A stretch of DNA of 64,000 nt from JANRJY01 sp033763735 (GTDB lineage: Bacteria > Bacteroidota > Bacteroidia > Cytophagales > UBA9547), in contig JANRJY010000067.1 of NCBI GenBank assembly GCA_033763735.1, positions 62,001-126,000 of the forward strand, written 5' to 3'. The notes under the pieces were generated by a model. It saw only the letters and a program-made list of their open reading frames with translations. It was not told the DNA's origin and did no database searches. Shown one piece after another: positions 9,606 through 18,917 of the stretch (its first letter is position 1; each line of letters opens with the position of its first letter). Both the position numbers and the translations under genes were made by a program.

Positions 9606-9920
9606 TTAATTTTTTTTGAATTTCAGCTTTAATCGTTCAACCGGAAGGTTATTTTTAATATGGCTTTCGTAAATTTCATTGACATCATTGATTTGCACAT
9701 TACCATAAAAAATTCCTTCGGGATATACGACTAAAGAAGGTCCAAAATCGCATACATCAATACAACCTGCTCGCTGAGCACGAACATCCACATTAAGTTT
9801 ATCACGATTGATGAGTAATTTAAACTCATTGACCAAAGCCATTCCATGAGCTTCTCCACAACTCTTTTTGCCATCAACCCGCTGATTAGTACATATAAAA
9901 ATGTGTTTTTTGAATTTCAT
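9606..9920 (-). CDS. Thioredoxin-like [2Fe-2S] ferredoxin
   Basis: A 104-residue protein with the thioredoxin-like ferredoxin cysteine pattern: Cys10 (HIFICTNQR), Cys21 (KKSCGEAHG), Cys53 and Cys57 (AGCIDVCDFGP). It is the small (2Fe-2S) ferredoxin family also seen as the NuoE C-terminal fold, acting in cytoplasmic electron transfer. The gene follows guaB by 84 bases on the same strand and converges with the response regulator gene. Its electron partner is not evident. Confidence 0.9.
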   Translation of the reverse strand: MKFKKHIFICTNQRVDGKKSCGEAHGMALVNEFKLLINRDKLNVDVRAQRAGCIDVCDFGPSLVVYPEGIFYGNVQINDVNEIYESHIKNNLPVERLKLKFKKN

Positions 9921-10004
9921 GCAAATACGATTTGATTTAAATTGGTCAAATGGTACATATCCAAAATGACAATTGGGTTTGAATAAACTAATTTAATGGG
10001 CATT

Positions 10005-11480
10005 TCATCGAGGAGAATAATTAGGCGCTTCGCGCGTTACGAATATATCATGCGGATGACTTTCTTTAACTCCAGCTGTTGTTATTTTCACGAACTTAGC
10101 TTTTTGAAGCGCATCTATGTCTTTAGCACCGCAGTACCCCATTCCGGCTCTTAAGCCACCAACCAATTGGTAAATCACCTCAGTTACATTGCCCTTAAAT
10201 GGCACTCTGCCTACGATACCTTCAGGAACAAGTTTCTTGATATCATCTTCTGCATCCTGAAAATAACGGTCCTTGGAGCCATCTTCCATGGCTTCAAGTG
10301 AACCCATACCTCTGTAACTCTTGAACTTACGTCCTTCAAAAATAGAAACTTCTCCTGGTGCCTCTTCAGTGCCTGCCAGTAATGAACCAATCATAACAGT
10401 AGAAGCGCCTCCTGCGAGTGCTTTTACAATATCCCCTGAATAACGAATGCCCCCATCAGCTATTATTGGCACTCCCATTGATTTGACAGCCTCAGCTGAT
10501 TCCATTACAGCGAACAACTGAGGGACACCCACTCCAGCTATAATACGAGTAGTACAAATACTACCTGGACCTACTCCAACTTTGATACCATCAGCTCCAT
10601 TGTCGGCAAGCATTTTGGCGCCATCAGCAGTTGCAACATTTCCTACAATTATATCCAAATCAGAATATTTCTTCTTAGCATCTTTTAGAGCTTGTACAAC
10701 GCCTTTGGAATGACCATGCGCGGTGTCAATACTAATTACATCAACTCCTGCATTTTTGAGTGCCGCTATTCGATCCATCATATCTTTTGTTACACCCACA
10801 GCTGCACCTACTCTTAATCGTCCAAATTGATCTTTGCAGGCATAAGGTCTGTCCTTACGTTTGGAAATATCTCTGTAAGTAATAAGTCCTACCAAATCAC
10901 CAGAGTTGTTGATGATGGGTAATTTTTCGATTTTATTTTTTTGTAAAATAAGTTCCGCCTCTTCAAGTTTTACGCCTTCTCTGGCCGTAATGAGATTTTC
11001 TTTAGTCATTACAAAACCTACTTTTTTTCGTAAGTCTTTTTCAAACCTCAAATCCCTATTGGTAATAATGCCAATAAGCTTTTTGTTTTTGTTAACAACC
11101 GGAATCCCTCCAATCCTATTTTCTTTCATTATGTCTAATGCTTCTTTAAGCGTAGCATCTTCTGAAAGCACAATGGGGTCAAGTATCATTCCGCTTTCTG
11201 AACGCTTTACTTTCCGAACTTGAGCTGCTTGTTCATCAATAGATAAGTTTTTGTGAATGAATCCGATGCCACCTTCATGGGCCATAGCAATAGCCATTTC
11301 GGATTCCGTAACTGTATCCATGGCTGCTGATACTAAAGGGATGTTTAGAGAAATGTTTTTGGTGAGCTTTGTGAAAGCATTTGTTTCCCGAGGTAGTACG
11401 GTTGAATATCCCGGAAGTAATAGCACATCATCGTATGTGAGTGCTTCGTATATGACTTTTGATTTCGAAGAGGTTGGCAT
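10005..11480 (-). CDS. guaB: Inosine-5'-monophosphate dehydrogenase
   Basis: A 491-residue IMPDH that oxidises IMP to XMP with NAD, the committed step to GMP. The TIM barrel carries the catalytic loop GVGPGSICTTR with Cys309. Two CBS domains (about 98-155 and 160-210) are inserted in the usual place, and the flap region MGSLEAM is present. It is the distal partner of guaA in a long minus-strand run that also holds the polysaccharide export genes. It lies 15 bases downstream of the CpsB-like phosphatase gene. Confidence 0.97.
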   Translation of the reverse strand: MPTSSKSKVIYEALTYDDVLLLPGYSTVLPRETNAFTKLTKNISLNIPLVSAAMDTVTESEMAIAMAHEGGIGFIHKNLSIDEQAAQVRKVKRSESGMILDPIVLSEDATLKEALDIMKENRIGGIPVVNKNKKLIGIITNRDLRFEKDLRKKVGFVMTKENLITAREGVKLEEAELILQKNKIEKLPIINNSGDLVGLITYRDISKRKDRPYACKDQFGRLRVGAAVGVTKDMMDRIAALKNAGVDVISIDTAHGHSKGVVQALKDAKKKYSDLDIIVGNVATADGAKMLADNGADGIKVGVGPGSICTTRIIAGVGVPQLFAVMESAEAVKSMGVPIIADGGIRYSGDIVKALAGGASTVMIGSLLAGTEEAPGEVSIFEGRKFKSYRGMGSLEAMEDGSKDRYFQDAEDDIKKLVPEGIVGRVPFKGNVTEVIYQLVGGLRAGMGYCGAKDIDALQKAKFVKITTAGVKESHPHDIFVTREAPNYSPR

Positions 11481-11495
11481 GGCAAATAACTTTAG

Positions 11496-12263
11496 CTATT
11501 TGCGGTGCGAAGTTAAAGGAATTTTATCATTTAAGATATTAAGCTGCAAAAGTTTTTCATAATAAGGCATTGTTATGGCTTTCGTGATGATTGGGACGTG
11601 TTTCATGCCATGACAATCGGTGCCAATAAAATCAACCATTTCGGCATCTATAAGCTTTTCAGCAATTTTTTTTACTTCGGGAGCATAGTATCCTGTGAGT
11701 GAATTCATATTTAACTGAAAATATATACCTTTTTCATAAACGGACTCGTACATTTTCATATTACCTCTAAAATAGGTGTACCTTTCCGGATGTGCGAGAA
11801 TGGGTTTGTAACCGGCATTTTTCAAATCAAAAATTACTTTAGTTAAAAATGGTGATTCGTTCATATAAGACGTTTCAAACAAAACATAGCCATCTCCAAA
11901 AAACAAAAAAGGCTTGTTTTTATTTAGCATTTCAATGAATCCTTCATCAAGATAATATTCTGCGGCAGCTTCCAGAACAACCGAAATGTTCTGGTCTTGA
12001 ATACTTTTTTGAACCAATTCTAATTTATCACCTATATTTTGTGGCGTGTTTTTATAAAAATCGGACATGATATGAGGTGTTGTAATAATTCGATTGATAC
12101 CTAAGCCGTGAAGGATATTGATAATTTGAATTGATTCTTCAACCGATTCTACACCATCATCAATATTTGGCAATAAGTGGTTATGAAATTCCGTTTGATA
12201 ACCTAAATCAATTCGCTTTGACAGTTCTTTTTCTTTGTTTTGGAAAAATGAAAAGAGTCCCAT
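11496..12263 (-). CDS. CpsB/YwqE-type tyrosine-protein phosphatase (PHP fold)
   Basis: A 255-residue PHP-family phosphatase. The metal-binding motifs are visible in order: EFHNHLLPNIDDG near residue 25, TTPH near 60, the AAAEYY acidic residue, LAHPERY near 155 and GTDCHG near 215. Relatives dephosphorylate the tyrosine-rich tail of bacterial BY-kinases and so control capsule or exopolysaccharide export. Its ATG begins at the base right after the stop codon of the kinase gene, which strongly supports a kinase/phosphatase pair. Confidence 0.88.
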   Translation of the reverse strand: MGLFSFFQNKEKELSKRIDLGYQTEFHNHLLPNIDDGVESVEESIQIINILHGLGINRIITTPHIMSDFYKNTPQNIGDKLELVQKSIQDQNISVVLEAAAEYYLDEGFIEMLNKNKPFLFFGDGYVLFETSYMNESPFLTKVIFDLKNAGYKPILAHPERYTYFRGNMKMYESVYEKGIYFQLNMNSLTGYYAPEVKKIAEKLIDAEMVDFIGTDCHGMKHVPIITKAITMPYYEKLLQLNILNDKIPLTSHRK

Positions 12264-14684
12264 TTATTTTTTAAGATATGAACTAATTTTTTTCATTACA
12301 ACTTCAATCCAGTTGCTTTGTTCATTTTTGGAATAATAACCATAACCATAACCATATCCTGAAAGATTGCTGAAATCGTTAAGAACTACACAAAGTTTTT
12401 TAAAATCATTCTTTAACACTAATCGATTGATGTTTTTTTCAAATCCCTTTTTGGAATATTCAGCACGCACTACATAAATAGGAAGATCCACTTTTTTCAT
12501 TATTAAAATACCATCTGTTACCAAACCTGCAGGAGGTGAGTCAATTATAACAATATCAAACTCTTTTTTTAGTTCATCTAGTAGAATGTCAAAAGAATCG
12601 CCAATGATTAGTTCTGATGGATTAGGAGGAATTGGACCAGATGTAATATACTTGAGTGTATCTATTGTTGTGTTTCGGATGCAGTTTTCCCATTTTTCCT
12701 GACCTATTAAAATAGAACTAATTCCTACCAAATTTTGATCCTCAAATGCGGTATGAATTTTTGGTCTTCGCATATCCAAATCAATAATAACAACTTTTTT
12801 GCCTGAAAATGCAATTACGCCTGCAAGGTTAATAGAAACAAATGTTTTGCCTTCACCACTTATTGTAGAAGTAAGAGAAATGGTTTTGTAATTTTTGTTT
12901 GGTAATAGAAATTCAATATTGGTTCTTATCGTTCGAAGCGCTTCTGAAATAGCTCCTTTCGGACTTTTATCAATAACTAACATGGAATGTGACAAACGAG
13001 CTCTGGTATACTTTGGAATAAAACCAAGGATAGGAGCAACAGTACTTTTTTCGAGTTCGCCCACATTGTCGATAGTATTGTGTAAGAAATATTGAATTAC
13101 AACCCAAATAAAGCTTAAAGCAAATCCAATTGCGGCTGCATATGAATACACCGATGGAATAATTGGAGAAATAGGCGTTCGTGAAACTATTGGTTCAGAA
13201 AGTACTCTAAAATTAGGAACTGTAGAAGCCTTTAGCATTTCAAACTCAATTTTTTTGTCAAATGACATTAAATACAATCTTTCGTAAAAAGCGTACAATC
13301 GTTGAATTTTTTTTAAGTCATTATCTTTTGGAGTTGCATTGTAAATGCTTTCCTCTAGTTTCTTTTTGACTGCATTAATTTCAGCGATTTTCTCGTAAAG
13401 TTTCTTTTTCTCTTGTTCAATTATTTTGAATGCTTGTTTTTTAATACTACTAAGCTCCATTTCATTTAATCGAATTACTGTGGTATTTTCTTTATTACTT
13501 ACTGCTAATATTTCGCGTTGTTTTTTGACAGTATTATATTGAGTAATTAAATTACTTATGGCAGTAAGATTATTTTCAGAAGGCATTATAATAGCTTCAT
13601 TAAGTATACTTTCGTTAGTAATTAGGTCAAATATTTCGTTGATTTTGATTACTTGGCTTCTTAATAAAGCAATTTCTTTATCGATTTTTTCAACTTCAGC
13701 AATATTTTTGAGTACATCACCTTTCAGATCAAGTGATTTGTTTTTGACAATAAAATTTTGGATTTCTTTTTCATAAGCCTCCATTTTTTCTTCATTATTT
13801 TTGATTTGTTCCATCAAGTACTTTATCGTTTGTTCACTTGAACGATATTTATTTTCAAGACCTTCTTTTGTGTAAATTGAATCAATAGCTACTACAAAAT
13901 CTTTAGCCTTATGAGGATGATTATTTTTAAAAGCAATAGCTAAAGTAGCTGCCTCAGGATTTATGATTTCTACCGACAAATTATTAAAAATATAACTCAA
14001 CTGAGCTTGTTTATTATTGAAAATAAAAAAATATTCGGCATGAGGAAGTTCTTGCTGAAAATATACGGTTGGAACTATATCACATTGAAAATAAGGTGTT
14101 TGGATTCGTTCATTTAAAAAATATTCCTTTTCAAAACTTTCTGTCCCAATAGAATATGAAAGCAGGAACTTATTTCCGGTTGTAAATTCAACATTAATAT
14201 TCTTATTATATATTTCATCATTAAGTATAGAATAATTTTTGATTTCAAAAGGACTTGAATTGTAACGTTCTTCAGAAAGTATTTTGCCTTTTGCAAAGTA
14301 AAAAATATCCATTTTCATAACATCTGCGACTTGATTAAGCACTAATGTAGATTTAATCAGCTCAATTTCGCCAGACAAATCATTAGTTACATATGGGTTG
14401 TTGTTATTTCTGTTTAATCCAACCAAATCGCCTTTTGAAGCAACTTCAAGCTTTAATAATGCGGAAGATTCATAAATTGGACTACTGTATCTTATGTATA
14501 AATAAGCAGTTAAAAATGCTAGACACATAATAAGTAAAACCCAAAATATATTGCGCTTTGCTACTATTAAAAATTTAATAAAATCCAGATTACTTAGAAA
14601 ATTTGAGTCTTCTTCTTCATCAATTTGTTTTTGTTGATTCAGAAAACTTAGCTTTTCTTCAATTTGTAAATTTGATTTTGCCAT
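12264..14684 (-). CDS. Wzc-like polysaccharide co-polymerase / tyrosine autokinase
   Basis: An 806-residue inner-membrane protein. Wzz-type chain-length domain with a transmembrane helix at about 45-65, long periplasmic coiled coil (about 290-460), second membrane helix near 515-535, then a fused cytoplasmic BY-kinase domain. That domain has Walker A (STISGEGKTFVSIN, about 605-612), Walker A' (VVIIDLDMRRPK, about 635) and Walker B (IVIIDSPPAG, about 715). The C-terminus carries a tyrosine cluster (GYGYGYGYY) for autophosphorylation. It should regulate polymer length and export together with the adjacent outer-membrane lipoprotein, six bases upstream, and the phosphatase downstream. Confidence 0.93.
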   Translation of the reverse strand: MAKSNLQIEEKLSFLNQQKQIDEEEDSNFLSNLDFIKFLIVAKRNIFWVLLIMCLAFLTAYLYIRYSSPIYESSALLKLEVASKGDLVGLNRNNNNPYVTNDLSGEIELIKSTLVLNQVADVMKMDIFYFAKGKILSEERYNSSPFEIKNYSILNDEIYNKNINVEFTTGNKFLLSYSIGTESFEKEYFLNERIQTPYFQCDIVPTVYFQQELPHAEYFFIFNNKQAQLSYIFNNLSVEIINPEAATLAIAFKNNHPHKAKDFVVAIDSIYTKEGLENKYRSSEQTIKYLMEQIKNNEEKMEAYEKEIQNFIVKNKSLDLKGDVLKNIAEVEKIDKEIALLRSQVIKINEIFDLITNESILNEAIIMPSENNLTAISNLITQYNTVKKQREILAVSNKENTTVIRLNEMELSSIKKQAFKIIEQEKKKLYEKIAEINAVKKKLEESIYNATPKDNDLKKIQRLYAFYERLYLMSFDKKIEFEMLKASTVPNFRVLSEPIVSRTPISPIIPSVYSYAAAIGFALSFIWVVIQYFLHNTIDNVGELEKSTVAPILGFIPKYTRARLSHSMLVIDKSPKGAISEALRTIRTNIEFLLPNKNYKTISLTSTISGEGKTFVSINLAGVIAFSGKKVVIIDLDMRRPKIHTAFEDQNLVGISSILIGQEKWENCIRNTTIDTLKYITSGPIPPNPSELIIGDSFDILLDELKKEFDIVIIDSPPAGLVTDGILIMKKVDLPIYVVRAEYSKKGFEKNINRLVLKNDFKKLCVVLNDFSNLSGYGYGYGYYSKNEQSNWIEVVMKKISSYLKK

Positions 14685-14690
14685 GATGAA

Positions 14691-15503
14691 TTATCGGTTT
14701 GACAAAAGTATCAAAGTGAGGGTGAGCGTCAGTGTTGTTGTGAATAATGTCACTATCGGACTTATATCTCTTATGGTTTCTAAAACAACTCTTCTATAAG
14801 GCTCTACATAAATAATGTCGTTGGGTTGAACATTTAGATTTGCCTTTCTTAATCCTTCAATACTGGTCAAATCAATCAAATAAACGTTTGGGTTTTTTAA
14901 GTCCCCTCTGATAAGTCGAACATTCTTAAATTTTGCAAAACTACTTGTTGCTGTGCCCATTTGATCAGTCATAGCAAGCACTTCAATAAGATTCATGTTT
15001 TCGTTTTCCAAAGGAATTACTTTACTTCCGAATGCACCCGTTAGAATCACTCGTTTATTTATAACTTTTGATACAGCAAATGATTCCTGATAATATTTAT
15101 TATACTCCTTGCTTAATAAGCTATCAACCTGGTGTATACTTAATCCTTCAAGTTTAATAGAACCAATCATGGGGAGATCGGCATATCCATTGTTGTAAAT
15201 CAGGTATTTATCTATAAGTTGTTGAATCCCCATTTGGTTATTTCCATTCTGCATATTTGAATATTTACTAGGAACTTTACCTGTAGGATCGACAACTACT
15301 TCCCCTTTATTGGTAAATATTTGGAAGGATATAAAATCATTTTTTCTGATTAGATAAGTTTTTTCAGCGAGCTTTACTTTGTGCAATAAACTATCAGAAA
15401 TAATTTCATTTTTGGTTTGAAACAATCTGTTACTTCTATAATAACTGCAAGAAAAAAAAGTACTAAACAAAAATAAACAAAAATAAATGTATAACCTTTT
15501 CAT
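14691..15503 (-). CDS. Wza-like polysaccharide export lipoprotein
   Basis: A 270-residue lipoprotein with lipobox FFSC and lipidated Cys19. The polysaccharide export (Poly_export) domain covers about residues 50-145 (LIRKNDFISFQIF), followed by an SLBB-type region (about 150-235). A C-terminal hydrophobic helix (ISPIVTLFTTTLTLTLTLIL) would cross the outer membrane, as in Wza-type channels. It ends six bases before the kinase gene and starts one base after the end of the rfbC gene, so the three are almost certainly co-transcribed. Confidence 0.92.
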   Translation of the reverse strand: MKRLYIYFCLFLFSTFFSCSYYRSNRLFQTKNEIISDSLLHKVKLAEKTYLIRKNDFISFQIFTNKGEVVVDPTGKVPSKYSNMQNGNNQMGIQQLIDKYLIYNNGYADLPMIGSIKLEGLSIHQVDSLLSKEYNKYYQESFAVSKVINKRVILTGAFGSKVIPLENENMNLIEVLAMTDQMGTATSSFAKFKNVRLIRGDLKNPNVYLIDLTSIEGLRKANLNVQPNDIIYVEPYRRVVLETIRDISPIVTLFTTTLTLTLTLILLSNR

Positions 15504-15504
15504 A

Positions 15505-16050
15505 TTAAGGGTATAATGTACGAATTAATTCATCAAAAGTAGGCAATAATTTGTCTTTTTCTGAAACAAGTGGATTAGCAAACTGCCAATCAATGTTTAA
15601 TTTGGAGTCGTTCCATATAATTCCGGATTCTGAGTCTTTATTGTATATGTTAGTGCACTTGTATAAGAAAAGTGCGTCTTCTATTGTCACAAATCCATGT
15701 GCGAATCCTTCAGGAACATAAACCATATTTCCTATTTTTGAATCTAATAAAAAAGAAGCAGATTGCCCGAAGGTAGGTTCGTTTTTGCGAACATCTACAA
15801 CTACATCCAATACCTTACCTTGAACAACTCTTACAAGCTTTCCTTGTGCAAAAGGTGGTTTCTGTAAATGTAGCCCTCTTAATACCCCTTTGGTTGAAAA
15901 TGATTGATTATCTTGAACAAATTTAAGATTTAAGCCGTTTTTTGAAAAATTGGCTTCGCTGTATGATTCAAAAAAATACCCTCTTTCATCACCGAATATT
16001 TTGGGAAAAATCTCAACTAATCCTTTAAATCTTGTCTCTTTAAATTCCAT
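15505..16050 (-). CDS. rfbC: dTDP-4-dehydrorhamnose 3,5-epimerase
   Basis: A 181-residue cupin-fold epimerase. The catalytic base is His61 in VLRGLHLQ and the catalytic Tyr is probably Tyr130 in ALFLYKCTN. The YVPEGFAHGF motif is intact. It converts dTDP-4-keto-6-deoxyglucose to dTDP-4-keto-rhamnose for surface polysaccharide. The partner genes rfbA, rfbB and rfbD are not in the window. It overlaps the end of the glycosyltransferase gene by 11 bases. Confidence 0.95.
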   Translation of the reverse strand: MEFKETRFKGLVEIFPKIFGDERGYFFESYSEANFSKNGLNLKFVQDNQSFSTKGVLRGLHLQKPPFAQGKLVRVVQGKVLDVVVDVRKNEPTFGQSASFLLDSKIGNMVYVPEGFAHGFVTIEDALFLYKCTNIYNKDSESGIIWNDSKLNIDWQFANPLVSEKDKLLPTFDELIRTLYP

Positions 16051-17158
16051 TGAATGTTGTAATTTGGTTTATGGTTTGAATATATTTAAAAGTTACAAAG
16101 TTTTGATCGTAGCCTTGCTCTACAATAACTCTACTTTTTTGGCCCATTTTCTGCCTCTCAATAGCCGGTAAATTGCATATTTTTTCAATTGAATTTGCCA
16201 AACTAATCGAATCTTTGGGTGCACATAGGTATCCATTTTCGCCTTCATACACTAATTCACGACACCCCGGCACGTTGGTGGTAATGATTGGTTTTGCAAC
16301 TGCCATAGCTTCTAAAAGTGACTTAGGCATCCCTTCTCTATAAGAAGGCAAAATTACACAATCTGCACTTTCATAAAAAGGTAACACATTATCAGTAAAT
16401 CCCAAATAAGTTATATAGCCTTGCTTTTGCCAATTGTGAATATCATTTACAGATATTCCTGAATGATTTGAATCTTCAATGGAACCCAGCAATTGAAATT
16501 TTGCTTCGTAACCTTTGGAAAACACTAATTTGATAGCCTCAATAAACTCTTTGATACCTTTGTCCTGAAGTATTCGAGAAACCAACAAAAAAATAGGTTT
16601 GTCGTTACTTAACATTTTCTTTGGCATAAATTTTTGTAAATCCACACCCGAACCCGGCATTATTTCTGCTTTAGAAGGCGAAACTAATTTTAAGTTAATA
16701 AATAGATTATAATCATCAGAATTTTGGAAATATACTTTTTGAGGATAAAGAAATGCAAATTTGTATAACCAATGAGCTACTTTGTAGATGGGATTCTGAC
16801 GAATAAATACCGTGCCCAATCCGGTAACATTACATATTATTTTAATTCCTAATATTCGAGCTGCCAAAGCACCATATATATTTGGTTTAATTGTATATGA
16901 CATTACTACATCCGGCTTTTCCTTGTGAAATACGTACCATAATTTTAAAAATAATTTTAAATCTTTTAATGGGTTTAGTCCTCTACTTTCAATACTTACC
17001 GGAATAAATTTGCAGTTTTCACTTATTAATCGAGGTGCATAATCGTCTTCCGGTGCAATAGCAATTACCTGATGTCCAAGTTGTTGTAGCGACTTTATTA
17101 AAGTCAATCTAAAGTTAAATATATTCCAAGATGAATTAATGACAAAAGCAATTTTCAT
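16040..17158 (-). CDS. Family 4-type glycosyltransferase
   Basis: A 372-residue GT-B fold enzyme. The N-terminal acceptor domain begins MKIAFVINSSWNIFNFRLTL. The nucleotide-sugar domain has the EX7E-type motif in SYREGMPKSLLEAMAV and the PGCRELV stretch. It resembles PglA-like transferases that add a HexNAc to an undecaprenyl-linked sugar, but the donor cannot be decided from sequence alone. Located upstream of rfbC and the export genes, it probably builds the exported polysaccharide repeat unit. Confidence 0.9.
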   Translation of the reverse strand: MKIAFVINSSWNIFNFRLTLIKSLQQLGHQVIAIAPEDDYAPRLISENCKFIPVSIESRGLNPLKDLKLFLKLWYVFHKEKPDVVMSYTIKPNIYGALAARILGIKIICNVTGLGTVFIRQNPIYKVAHWLYKFAFLYPQKVYFQNSDDYNLFINLKLVSPSKAEIMPGSGVDLQKFMPKKMLSNDKPIFLLVSRILQDKGIKEFIEAIKLVFSKGYEAKFQLLGSIEDSNHSGISVNDIHNWQKQGYITYLGFTDNVLPFYESADCVILPSYREGMPKSLLEAMAVAKPIITTNVPGCRELVYEGENGYLCAPKDSISLANSIEKICNLPAIERQKMGQKSRVIVEQGYDQNFVTFKYIQTINQITTFNGI

Positions 17159-17185
17159 TATTTAATGTTTGTATTAGAATACACT

Positions 17186-17662
17186 TTATTTAAAAATTAA
17201 ACAAACTGCGTATGCATTCACACCTTCTTTACGTCCAACGTAACCCATTTGTTCGTTAGTAGTTGCTTTTATTGATACTTGAGTTGGTGCTATTTCCATC
17301 GTTGATGCCAAAACTTGCTGCATTTCTGAAATGTGAGGATTAATTTTTGGTTCCTCAAGGCACAAGGTTGCATCAATATTTCCAATTTTATAATCTTCTT
17401 TTTTTAGCATTTGAACACATTCAGCCAATAAAATTTTGCTGTCAATATTTCTCCATTTTGGGTCGGTATTCTTGAAATGAAATCCAATATCTCTAAGATT
17501 GGCAGCTCCTAACAATGCATCACAAATGGCATGAATCAATACATCCGCATCCGAATGACCCAAAGCACCTTTATTCGAATTTAATTTAATTCCCCCCAGC
17601 CAAAGTTCCCTACCTTCAACCAATTGATGTGTGTCAAAACCAAAACCGACCCTTATATTCAA
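17186..17662 (-). CDS. ispF: 2-C-methyl-D-erythritol 2,4-cyclodiphosphate synthase
   Basis: A 158-residue trimeric enzyme of the non-mevalonate isoprenoid pathway, releasing CMP to form the cyclodiphosphate. The metal ligands of GFGFDTHQL and HSDADVLIHAICDALLGA are intact, as is the late KATTNEQMGYVGRKEG. The start is a TTG whose last two bases form the TGA stop of the protease gene upstream (TTGA), so translation is probably coupled. An in-frame TAA lies just before this TTG, leaving no upstream alternative. Confidence 0.95.
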   Translation of the reverse strand: MNIRVGFGFDTHQLVEGRELWLGGIKLNSNKGALGHSDADVLIHAICDALLGAANLRDIGFHFKNTDPKWRNIDSKILLAECVQMLKKEDYKIGNIDATLCLEEPKINPHISEMQQVLASTMEIAPTQVSIKATTNEQMGYVGRKEGVNAYAVCLIFK

Positions 17663-18900
17663 TTTTTATTTTTTTTATGATAATATAAAACATTACTATT
17701 TTCATCAGTTAGAACAGTTTTTGTTATATTTTTCAATTGCTCGTCCGTAACTTTTTGAATAAGGGCTCCTTCTTGATTTGCTAAATCCGGATTGCCCATA
17801 TTAGCGCCAAAAGCCAAGTTCATGCATCTGCTTAAAAGCTCAGTTTCAGATAAAATAATAGAAGTTTCAGCTTGATTCTTTACTTTAACTAATTCATTAT
17901 CAAGCACATCGTATTTAACATGACTTATTACTTCAGTGATAGACGATTCCGCACGCTCAAAAGAAATATCATCGTTTAATTTACCTTCAATTACTAATAA
18001 CCCGTTATCAATTGAGCCCATTATATATGACTGCACATTGCTGAATATTTTCTGTTCTTTTACTAATTGTTGATACAAACGTGACGAATGACCTCGTCCT
18101 ATAATATCACTCAACAAATCAGTAGCATAATAGGCATCATCCAATCGGTCACACATATGCCAAGCTTTATATATTGCATTAACAGGTACGTTTCCAAAAA
18201 CTTCTTGAGTCCTTTTTGATTTTTGAATGGGTTCTTTTGGAAGATTTCGTTGTGATATTTTACCTGGCTTTATATTACCAAACCATTTTTGTGAGAGTTG
18301 TTTTATTTGCTCAAGCGTTACATTTCCACCTACAACCAATATTGCATTATTTGGCACATAATGAGTGTAAAAAAACTCAATTACATCCTTCATTTGCACT
18401 TTTTCAATATGTTCAATTTCCTTTCCAATAGTAGGCCATTTGTATGGATGCACCGTATAAGCCAAATCACGAAGCTTAAGCCATACATCGCCATAGGGTT
18501 GATTCAAGTACCTTTGTTTAAATTCCTCAATAACCACTTTCTTTTGAACATCGAGCACATTTTGGTCAAATGATAAAGCCATCATTCGATCAGATTCCAG
18601 CCAAAAAGCAGTTTCAATGTTGTTTGCAGGAATTTGGATATAATAATTGGTAATGTCAGGAGAGGTAAATGCATTATTTTCAGCACCTGCTTTTTGCAAC
18701 GGTGTATCATAAGAAGGAATGTTTTGCGATCCCCCAAACATTAAATGCTCAAATAAATGCGCAAAACCAGTCATTTCCGGGTTTTCGTCCCTACTGCCAA
18801 CATTATATAATAAATTGACTACTGCTAACGGAGTGCTTTTGTCTTCATGCACATATACACGCAACCCATTGTCTAAACTAAAATATTGATAATTAATCAT
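17659..18900 (-). CDS. M16 family zinc metallopeptidase
   Basis: A 413-residue pitrilysin-like peptidase. The inverted zinc motif is H48-L-F-E51-H52 (AHLFEHLMFGG), and the distal glutamate is in KKVVIEEFKQRY. M16 enzymes often come as an active and an inactive subunit; only the active type is here. It has no signal peptide, unlike many Bacteroidota homologues, so it may be cytoplasmic. It lies 17 bases after guaA and overlaps ispF by four bases. Confidence 0.92.
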   Translation of the reverse strand: MINYQYFSLDNGLRVYVHEDKSTPLAVVNLLYNVGSRDENPEMTGFAHLFEHLMFGGSQNIPSYDTPLQKAGAENNAFTSPDITNYYIQIPANNIETAFWLESDRMMALSFDQNVLDVQKKVVIEEFKQRYLNQPYGDVWLKLRDLAYTVHPYKWPTIGKEIEHIEKVQMKDVIEFFYTHYVPNNAILVVGGNVTLEQIKQLSQKWFGNIKPGKISQRNLPKEPIQKSKRTQEVFGNVPVNAIYKAWHMCDRLDDAYYATDLLSDIIGRGHSSRLYQQLVKEQKIFSNVQSYIMGSIDNGLLVIEGKLNDDISFERAESSITEVISHVKYDVLDNELVKVKNQAETSIILSETELLSRCMNLAFGANMGNPDLANQEGALIQKVTDEQLKNITKTVLTDENSNVLYYHKKNKN

Positions 18901-18917
18901 TTAAAATATTAAAATTA